Assembly (NCBI GenBank): GCA_963555705.1
Contig: OY743170.1
Location: 30,269,362-30,333,361 of the forward strand
Length of the DNA stretch: 64,000 nt
Direction of reading: 5' to 3'
DNA from: Ligustrum vulgare
Taxonomy: Eukaryota > Streptophyta > Magnoliopsida > Lamiales > Oleaceae
In this document: one piece after another, positions 57,237 to 64,000 of the stretch
How the letters are laid out: every line of letters begins with the position of its first letter
How positions within the stretch are numbered: the stretch's first letter is position 1
Translations under genes and position numbers: made by a program
The notes under the pieces: model-generated
The model's input: the letters and a program-made list of their open reading frames with translations, nothing else
Told to the model about the DNA's origin: nothing
Database searches by the model: none

Positions 57237-57480
57237 AGCAACATGGGAAATTCCTCAAATTGAGAGATGTGTTTCCGGAGTAGCCGTATCCTACCACCTC
57301 TGACCTTTTGAGGAAATAAAGAAACCTTCAAAAAGGTGTGTTTCGAGAGTAAGAATACTCCGTAATCTACCACCTGGAACCTTTGAGGTACACACAAGAT
57401 TTAAACATTAAGGAAAATCCTAGGAAATTAGAGGGGTGTCTCGAGAGTAAGAATACTCCGTACTCTACCCCCACCTATTC
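57237..57480 (-). repeat. Three imperfect repeats just 3' of the LOG gene
   Basis: Units at about 57265-57315, 57337-57395 and 57434-57478 share GTGTTTCGAGAGTAAGAATA, CTCCGTA and CTACCACCT. The central CGAGAGTAAGAATACTCCG can form a small GAGTA/TACTC hairpin. They lie immediately after the LOG stop in the gene's sense. Role unknown; they could affect 3' end formation. Confidence 0.75.
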
Positions 57481-57486
57481 TAAGAT

Positions 57487-58140
57487 TCATAAAGTTAAGT
57501 TTACATTAACCGGACTCCATTTTCGCTTGATTCCCCTTCCTTGCGACCAATCTATCTTAACCCCTGCTGGATCTTCTATTGAGATATATGACTGCAGCTT
57601 ATCCAGTAGTTCATCAATAGTAGGAGCAGAAATAAGAAGCCTTCTGGAAAATGGAGAGATGAATCCCTGTTCCACAGCATAATCAAGAAAGGTTAACAAG
57701 CCATCAAAGAAATTGTTAACATTCAAAAGCCCAATAGGCTTAGTATGGAGATCTAGTTGAGCCCACGAGGTAATGTTAAAGATTTCTTCTAAGGTACCAA
57801 AACCTCCGGGCAGGGCTATAAAGGCATCAGAACCATATAGCATACAAGTTATGCGTTCATGGATGGATAATGTTTGAACTTCATGCCCTCGTGTTTTGCC
57901 TGCAACATCTACCAAAGGGACAGGTATGACACCGATTACTTTTGATTTCTCTGCAAGAGCAGATTGGGAAACACAACCCATTAGACCACTGCTACCACCC
58001 CCATACACAAGAGTGATACCTTTTTCCCCCAGTTTCTTTCCAAGATCTACGGCCGCTTCTAGATAACTGAAGCCTTTCCCCACTTTTGATCCACAAAATA
58101 CACAAATAGTTTTGATCTGTCGAAGTTTTGGTGCTTCCAT
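57487..58140 (-). CDS. LOG-like: LOG-type cytokinin riboside 5'-monophosphate phosphoribohydrolase, intronless, inside element C
   Basis: A 217-residue intact frame. LOG enzymes release active cytokinin base from its nucleotide in one step in the cytosol or nucleus. Visible motifs are ICVFCGS (residues 12-18), the YGGGSSGLMG nucleotide-binding loop (46-55), IHER (93-96) and PGGFGTLEE (111-119), the family's diagnostic catalytic loop with its Arg/Glu pair; the family usually has Lys or Arg after HER, here Ile. Then ITSW-type WAQL and KPIGLLNVNNFF, and ISAPTIDELLDKL near the C-terminus. The length is normal for plants (about 210-230). Plant LOG genes usually have several introns; this one has none. 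It lies antisense to element C, 87 kb-free of host exons in view, with a TATA-like box 75 bp upstream. Start at 58140 fits the family's N-terminus. Confidence 0.88.
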   Translation of the reverse strand: MEAPKLRQIKTICVFCGSKVGKGFSYLEAAVDLGKKLGEKGITLVYGGGSSGLMGCVSQSALAEKSKVIGVIPVPLVDVAGKTRGHEVQTLSIHERITCMLYGSDAFIALPGGFGTLEEIFNITSWAQLDLHTKPIGLLNVNNFFDGLLTFLDYAVEQGFISPFSRRLLISAPTIDELLDKLQSYISIEDPAGVKIDWSQGRGIKRKWSPVNVNLTL

Positions 58141-58504
58141 CTTTGATAGTATAGAAGAGAAAACTTACGAAGAAGATGTGATTTTGGGATGCCTGAACTA
58201 TGAAATATGTTTGGCTATTTAAAGCCGAAAAAATTTACTGTTTTTGATTGATTATGAAAAAGTAAAGATTTACTTTTGTCAAAATCGGCCAACTTTTGAC
58301 TGTTTTACCAAAGATATCACCTTTCGGTGATTTATTTCCAGCTTTATCAAAACTCGAGAAAGGAAAATATATTTTATTTCCAAAACGCGTGAAAGAAAAC
58401 AGCAAAATATTTTAAATGTGTATCAAGAGATTTACCTTATATCATTGTTGAACTGCCAGAAGCCTCATTTTGTAAAACAGACTGGCAAACAGGATCTTTT
58501 GCTA
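58141..58504 (-). promoter_or_regulatory. Spacer between the Cys-rich ORF and LOG, probable LOG promoter
   Basis: In LOG's sense it holds a TATA-like CTTTAAATAG (58215-58224), about 75 bp before the ATG, and a CT-rich leader. Two inverted repeats lie upstream: AAGTAAAGATTTACTT (58261-58276) and TCACCTTTCGGTGA (58318-58331). No ORF. Confidence 0.5.
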
Positions 58505-59038
58505 TTATATTTTGGAGTCTGAATAACGATTTTTGTCCTCGTTAAACTGAGCGTATAAGGAGAGAAGTTCACGTTGCACATAACCACTTGGGTACGTCTC
58601 AAGAGTCAGTCGAATATCATCCAAAGACTCCTTACTCAGTCCACCCTTTATGAATTTGATTTTATCATCCCGATTAGTAGAAGAATATCCTACTGTTTTG
58701 CAACGAGTATCACAGTTCCAACGAGCACATTTGTAGCAACCATTCAGCCTTTTTGCTCTTCGTCTCTTTGCGAAGGTGCTTTTGCCTAAACCAGGCATGT
58801 GCTTTGGAAATGTCATAGGTAATTCACCAGATAGTCGAACCTTTGCTTCGATCAACCAGCGAACATCTTCTGAAACACCATGAGCCATCAGCAACCTCAA
58901 TCTTTCGAGTCTTATTCGATAAATTTTCCTCAGATCATTCATTGGAAGACTGGAATAATACTTGCGAATGTTTGTAAGAATGATATCCATGTTTTTGATG
59001 GATCTAACCTCTTCCCAGCATGAACTATTTAAAAGCAT
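58505..59038 (-). CDS. Basic Cys-rich protein, possibly a plant-virus nucleic-acid-binding-like protein, inside element C
   Basis: 177 residues if started at 59038. An internal Met at residue 17 (58990) is a likelier start, because a TATA-like CTTTTAAATAG overlaps the first codons (59025-59035). The N-terminal half is helical and basic (LRKIYRIRLERLRLL, residues 35-49). The centre is KSTFAKRRRAKRLNGCYKCARW (86-107; motif KRRRAKR at 91-97), followed by Cys at 101, 104, 109 and 113. A run of Arg/Lys then Ala-Lys and a C-x2-C a few residues on is the layout of the Cys-rich nucleic-acid-binding proteins of carla-like plant viruses (Carla_C4 family). The spacing of the last two Cys is shorter here. 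No function is certain. It is intronless and in the same orientation as LOG. Confidence 0.6.
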   Translation of the reverse strand: MLLNSSCWEEVRSIKNMDIILTNIRKYYSSLPMNDLRKIYRIRLERLRLLMAHGVSEDVRWLIEAKVRLSGELPMTFPKHMPGLGKSTFAKRRRAKRLNGCYKCARWNCDTRCKTVGYSSTNRDDKIKFIKGGLSKESLDDIRLTLETYPSGYVQRELLSLYAQFNEDKNRYSDSKI

Positions 59039-59893
59039 TAAGGATCGGAGGGAATCCGCGTGATATTGATTCCAGCAAGAAAGCGCGGAATAGAATAATG
59101 GAAAAGAGGGAACAAGAGTTTATACGCCGTTTACTTTCTTGATAAAAGGAAGATTTGATGATGACGGGATTTGAGATATGGAATATTTTCTTGGATTTTG
59201 GGTACTGATATTTTGATATAATAATCAAGGTATAGAAATAATACGGGGATACGTGAAAGTGAAATAAGGACTGTATTGAATCAGGATTAATAAGTTTGTG
59301 CAAGTGAAAGGAATACCTTACGGGAAATGTTATGATATTTGAGTTAAGAATTTTAATTATTTGGGAGATATTTGTTTATTGAATTTTGCAGAAATTTTGG
59401 GTTACAAATATTGGAAAGATAAACTGATGATTATGTTGATATGTGAATAACATGTTTGGGTATATTACATAGAGAATATTCAGGTAATCGTTTTAATTAT
59501 TTTGGGATATTTGGTGATAAGAAGAAATGACAAATTATTATAGTATGATATGTTAGTAAAGATTTATTGAAATTTTAGAGATATTAATACGAATATTTGA
59601 GGTCACATGATACGATGATAAATGACAAGTTACATGAATACTACAAGATATGATGAAATATCACATACGATTGGGAATTTTCATTTTGATTCAGAAGAAT
59701 TTATGAGTAGACATATGTCTATTATTGATAGAAAAGTCCATGTCTTAAGAAAACAAATTGATGCATTTAGTCAAAGTCCATTGGGTTAAATATAGTAGCA
59801 ATAATACTACCTAAGAGAAGAAGAGAAGAGATTCTGATTAAGTGTTCAGAAATCATAAGATCAAGTAAGTTTAATTTCGAGGACGAAATTATT
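59039..59893 (+). other. 3' interior of element C
   Basis: 59039-59290 is upstream DNA of the Cys-rich ORF. From about 59300 to 59640 the sequence matches D in reverse complement. A segment before the polypurine tract carries the 'TTTCGAGGACGAAATTATTT' motif. No coding. Confidence 0.65.
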
Positions 59894-59908
59894 TTAAGGG
59901 GGCAAGTT
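59894..59908 (+). other. Polypurine tract of element C
   Basis: TTAAGGGGGCAAG directly before the 3' LTR, the plus-strand primer position. Confidence 0.8.
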
Positions 59909-61857
59909 TGTAGCAACCAAGAATTTTTACGCGATTAATAATTATTTTAATAGAAAATCGTGTCGCTACTATTTCACCCATTTTTATTAAGTTAACGCAG
60001 CGACGTATTCGTATAGCCAAGTCAAGAAATAATCGAGATCGTTCGATTTTAAATTAAATTCCGAATTTCTAAAAATATCTCCATTTTCTTGATTTAAAGT
60101 ATATTAAGTCCAAATACTTAATTCAATGTTATCCCAATATTTATTTATACAAAAATTACTTTTATTATTTAAATTAAGAAAATATATGCAAGCATGAGAG
60201 GTTCCATTATATGTAATCATGAAGAGCATAATATTTGTATAAAAAATGGAAAAGTATATGAATGATTTATATACTCCATTATATATAATCATGAAGAGCA
60301 TAATATTTGTATAAATATGGAAAAGTATATGAATGATTTATATACTCCATTATATATAATCATGAAGAGCATAATATTTGTATAAATATGGAAAAGTATA
60401 TGAATGATTGATAAGACTCCATTATATGTAATCATGAAGAGCATAATATTTGTATAAAAAATGGAAAAGTATATGAATGATTTATATACTCCATTATATA
60501 TAATCATGAAAAGCATAATATTTGTATAAATATGGAAAAATATATGAATGATTGATAGACTCCATTATATATAATCATGAAGAGCATATTATTTGTATAA
60601 ATATGGAAAAGTATATGAATGGTGCTTTACTTTAAGAAAAGGATGTGTTAAAATTAATAGAATTGAATGATTATGTTTACAATATGCCAACTTTATACAT
60701 CTATTTAAACCCATCTCTTTTACACACAACTCTACACATATACACTTATTTCCAACCTCTTGACAAAATCCACAAGTAAGAGAAATTCAAGGTGGTCAAG
60801 AAAGTTTTGGTCCATTTACTACTACACTTCATTTTAATCTTTTAAAAGGTAAGTATATCTTATGTTTTTATGAAAATTAAGTATGTTGTTATGAAATGTA
60901 AGTATATCTTATGTTTTTATGAAAATTAAGTATGTTGTTATGAAATGTAAGTATATCTTATGTTTTTATGAAAATTAAGTATGTTGTTATGAAATGTAAG
61001 TATATCTTATGTTTTTATGAAAAGTAAGTATGTTTTTATGAAAGGTAAATACACCTTATGTTTTTATGAAAAGTAAGTATGTTTTTATGACAAGTAAGTA
61101 TATCTTATGTTTTTATGAAAAGTAAGTATGTTTTTATGAAAGGTAAATACACCTTATGTTTTTATGAAAAGTAAGTATGTTTTTATGACAAGTAAGTATA
61201 TCTTATGTTTTTATGACAAGTAAGTATATCTTATGTTTTTATGAAAAGTAAGTATGTTTTTATGAAAGGTAAATACACCTTATGTTTTTATGAAAAGTAA
61301 GTATGTTTTTATGACAAGTAAGTATATCTTATGTTTTTATGAAAATGTTTGGATCATTGCTATGAAATCAATCTCACAAGATTGTTATGGGTTCCATATG
61401 ATATGTTTATGATTATGCTAAGGGGACCGGAGTTTAGTAGCGCTACACATAAGAATTCTTGCCATTTAAGTTCGGTAAAATTCTTGTGTCTCCCTATGTT
61501 TATGAATATTTCAATCCTATCCTATGTTATGATGAAAATGATCCATATGCTTTCAAAAGAAAATTTATGCTTGGTATACTTACTGGGATTTTATAAATCT
61601 CACTCCACGATATTTACCATTTTCAGATAATTGAAGGTTCGAGGCGGTCAACATGGAAGTGGCAAAAGTGGTTAAGATTGATGAGATAATTATGTTGAAC
61701 TTTATGTAAGAAAATTATGTTCTATTTTTATTCACAAATAAAATTATGGGATTCTAATTATTCTTTTGAATAATTTTACATTACTATTTAAGTCTCGATA
61801 ATATGATATGAGTCACTTTTTGTGGCACTCGAATGGTCGAGAATTCGGGTCGTCACA
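59909..61857 (+). repeat. 3' LTR of element C (1949 bp)
   Basis: Copy of 53474-55422 with the same tandem arrays. Differences seen by eye: A/G at 53770-60205 region (CAAACATG versus CAAGCATG), GAAGAGC versus GAAAAGC in the fifth repeat unit, and TCCAAGA versus TCCACGA near the end. Confidence 0.95.
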
Positions 61858-62953
61858 CATGGTCTTTCCACTATTTTGTAGCGTTCCCGGTCCTTCCTGG
61901 GATACGGCCTTCTACTCAAGGGTTTTTCCATAAGAAAATACATTTTCACAAGATGATTGAATACCGGCTCTTTAGAAAACAGGTATTGGTAGGGTTTCTT
62001 TTGAAAAATCTTATACTCTTTAAAAACATAGGATGTGGGTAGCGGATTGGGCTCCCTCAAGGGGCCTTCTCCCAATCATGCCCGCATGCTCATTTTGTAA
62101 CGACCCGGCTCCCTCGTTGGGGCCTTCTCCGAGTCATACTCATTCTCTTTTCATAAAATCATAGTAAGTATACCAAGCATAATTTTCTTTTGAAAACATA
62201 GGGATCATCATAACATAGGATAGGATCGAAATCCTCATAAACATAGCAATCTTGTGAGATTGATTTCATAGCAATCTTGGGAGATTGATTTCATAGCAAT
62301 GATCCAAACATTTTCATAAAACATTTTCGTAAAAACATAGGGTATACCTACTTTTCGTAAAAACATAAGGTACATTTACCTTTCATAAAAACATATTTAA
62401 ACATACTTAAAAATATAAGGTATATTTACCTTTCATAAAACATACTTAAAAATATAAGGTATATTTACCTTTCATAAAAACATACTTAAAAATATAAGGT
62501 ATATTTACCTTTCATAAAAACATACTTAAAAATATAAGGTATATTTACCTTTCATAAAACCATAATTGCTTTTCATAAAAATGACTTTCACAAGTCATAT
62601 GACATTATCATGCAATCATAATTTAAATCAATTAATAGGGGCGAGTCTACCTTAAACTTGACGAGTGTGGTTGAGCGGGAATGACTTCAATTTCTTTAAA
62701 TTCTCCGTACGCTTCGTCTTAGCCAATAAGTCACTTTATTCTTTCGAATATATAGTTCAAAAGGATAAATTATAATTTGAAGACTAAAATTGATGTTTTG
62801 AAAGTTGAGGGACTAAAAATGAATATTTTCAAAAGCTGGGTAGAAGATCAAAAAAATATTACTATAAGGCTGAAATAATAGATTTTGAAATTGAAAGGGC
62901 TGATTAAAACTCATTTAAAACTTAAGGCTGAAATGATAGGTTTTAAAGCAGTA
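61858..62953 (-). repeat. 5' LTR of element D, part 2
   Basis: It resumes at the CATGG duplication and is collinear with 48258-49363 of the left LTR, including the tandem repeats. Similarity to the left LTR ends abruptly at GCAGTA (62953). Confidence 0.9.
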
Positions 62954-64000
62954 ATTTGTTTTCAGTCCAAAATATATCTGTTTTAAATCTAATTTTTAGT
63001 TAATTATCCTAAGTTAATCCTATTTAACCTAATATTCTCCAACATCATCATCATCCTCATCCTCAGCATCAACTTTCGGCCTCCACCTCCAATTTTTATT
63101 TCTTTCTTTCACATGGCACAACTCACATTTCCCTACCTCTCTTTATCATCATCATCGGCCAACCCCATTTCCAATAACATAAAATAGAATAAATCATTCT
63201 CATGATGTTTCACTCAATTATTTTTTTTCCCTTTTTCCTCCATTATCAACAAACCACCACTATGATCAAACCCCTATAATTAACACCAGCTATCACCATC
63301 CTCTGCAATTCATCAGCCTCATCATAATCACCCCCTACAGCACCTCAACCACAGCTTTTAAACCACCAAGCCACCACCACCGAGCATCACCTCTCAAAAT
63401 GCAGCCAGCCATCAAACTGACCATTTCAACATCACTCCGTTGCAATATACAAATCATTTTCATCCCCACCTCAATCATCACCATCACCACCAACAGCTCC
63501 ATCACCAAACTCATCATCATCAATCAACACCATAACCACTAACCAGGTTCCAGCCTACAACCAATTCAGACCACCACCTCGCCATTTATCATCATCACCA
63601 ATGAATCTATATCAATCCGCCACTGCCATTCAACACCAAATTGAATCATCAATCACACAACAGCCATTTCGTCCAATATCAATCCACCACCAATGAATCA
63701 CTGCCAATCCAACTCGATCGAAGCAAGCTGCAAATTCCAACAAACACTACCACTGCCCTATTCTAATCAAACTTAGACATCAATTTAATCATCTTCATCA
63801 TCACCATCACGCCCTAAAACCCGTTATCACCCCTCTACAGTACCACCACTAGCAACTCTACCGTAACCACCACAGTCACCGAATTTAACCATAGCCACTG
63901 CCCCAAAAGTTCAATCCCTCACCATCATGCCCAAACCTAAATCAAAAACAAAAATCAAACCCAAACCCATGATAGACAAGCCAAGACTTACCTTCGACCA
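62954..64000 (+). repeat. Diverged LTR-like sequence in the opposite orientation to D
   Basis: CA/TC-rich sequence that resembles the reverse complement of about 50600-49725 of the D LTR (shared AATATTCTCCAACATCATCAT at about 63031, and an ACTTACCTTC end like CCTTACCTC). It is far more diverged than the first part, so it is another family member, not a recent inversion of this LTR. No gene is visible. Confidence 0.55.

Larger units (their letters stand above)
53474..61857 (+). mobile_element. Element C: young non-autonomous LTR retrotransposon carrying two captured genes (8384 bp)
   Basis: LTRs 53474-55422 and 59909-61857 are both 1949 bp and differ at about three positions seen by eye. CATGG is duplicated at 53469-53473 and 61858-61862. 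Primer site TGGTATCAGAGC at 55425-55436 and polypurine tract at 59894-59906 give plus orientation. No gag or pol is present. Its non-coding parts match element D; an extra block (about 57050-59290) encodes a LOG-type enzyme and a Cys-rich protein on the minus strand. Confidence 0.93.
47723..62953 (-). mobile_element. Element D: large non-autonomous (LARD-like) LTR retrotransposon with non-coding interior
   Basis: Left LTR 47723-50817, interior 50818-52933 and right LTR starting at 52934, interrupted by element C at 53473/61858. Orientation is shown by the minus-strand TGGTATCAGAGC primer site (52919-52930) and by the polypurine tract next to 50817. The interior has no long ORF. The right LTR loses collinearity at 62953. 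The flank on the left is TGAGC (47718-47722); its partner is outside the window or lost. Confidence 0.85.

Overview
This is a gene-poor, repeat-dense stretch of a flowering-plant nuclear genome, probably a eudicot and probably heterochromatic or pericentromeric. Almost every base can be assigned to an LTR retrotransposon or to one CACTA DNA transposon, nested inside each other. There are no bacterial-type operons and no tRNA or rRNA genes. The only two open, non-transposon-like coding sequences (57487-58140 and 58505-59038, both minus strand) lie inside a young LTR element. Calls come from reading the sequence by eye; lineage names rest on motif recognition, not on a search.

Layout. (1) 1-5766: a decayed plus-strand Tat-lineage Ty3/gypsy element (gag, protease, RT, two RNase H domains, integrase), cut by the window start. 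(2) 5767-12803: a minus-strand gag-protease element (A), split at a TACTA target site by a complete relative, element B (7215-11602), and also by an unclassified insertion at about 12021-12690. (3) 12804-21660: a minus-strand Tat element (G) with an antisense coiled-coil ORF, a solo LTR (14124-15468), and a second solo LTR (17100-18013) next to a gag-protease fragment that lies between 157-bp direct repeats. (4) 21663-47722: a plus-strand Athila-like element (H) inserted in the protease region of G. It is interrupted by a CRM-like element E (28971-35805, target site ATTCA) and a CACTA transposon (36200-44843, target site AGA). (5) 47723 to about 62953: element D, minus strand, with 3.1-kb LTRs and a non-coding interior. 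It sits in the 3' region of H, and element C (53474-61857, plus strand, target site CATGG) is inserted in one of its LTRs. (6) 62954-64000: a diverged LTR of the C/D kind in the opposite orientation to D.

How the parts relate. Insertion order follows from the nesting: G, then H, then E, the CACTA element and D, then C. A, B and the fragment at 18055-19424 form one non-autonomous lineage. All three lost RT, RNase H and integrase in the same place, kept an active-site-bearing protease, and end in a basic tail. E carries an almost complete pol but has lost the protease active site.

The most interesting object is element C. Its LTRs are the same length (1949 bp) and nearly identical, and its interior resembles that of D apart from about 2.3 kb of acquired DNA. 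That DNA encodes, antisense to the element, an intact intronless LOG-type cytokinin-activating enzyme and a small basic Cys-rich protein. The latter resembles the nucleic-acid-binding proteins of carla-like plant viruses.
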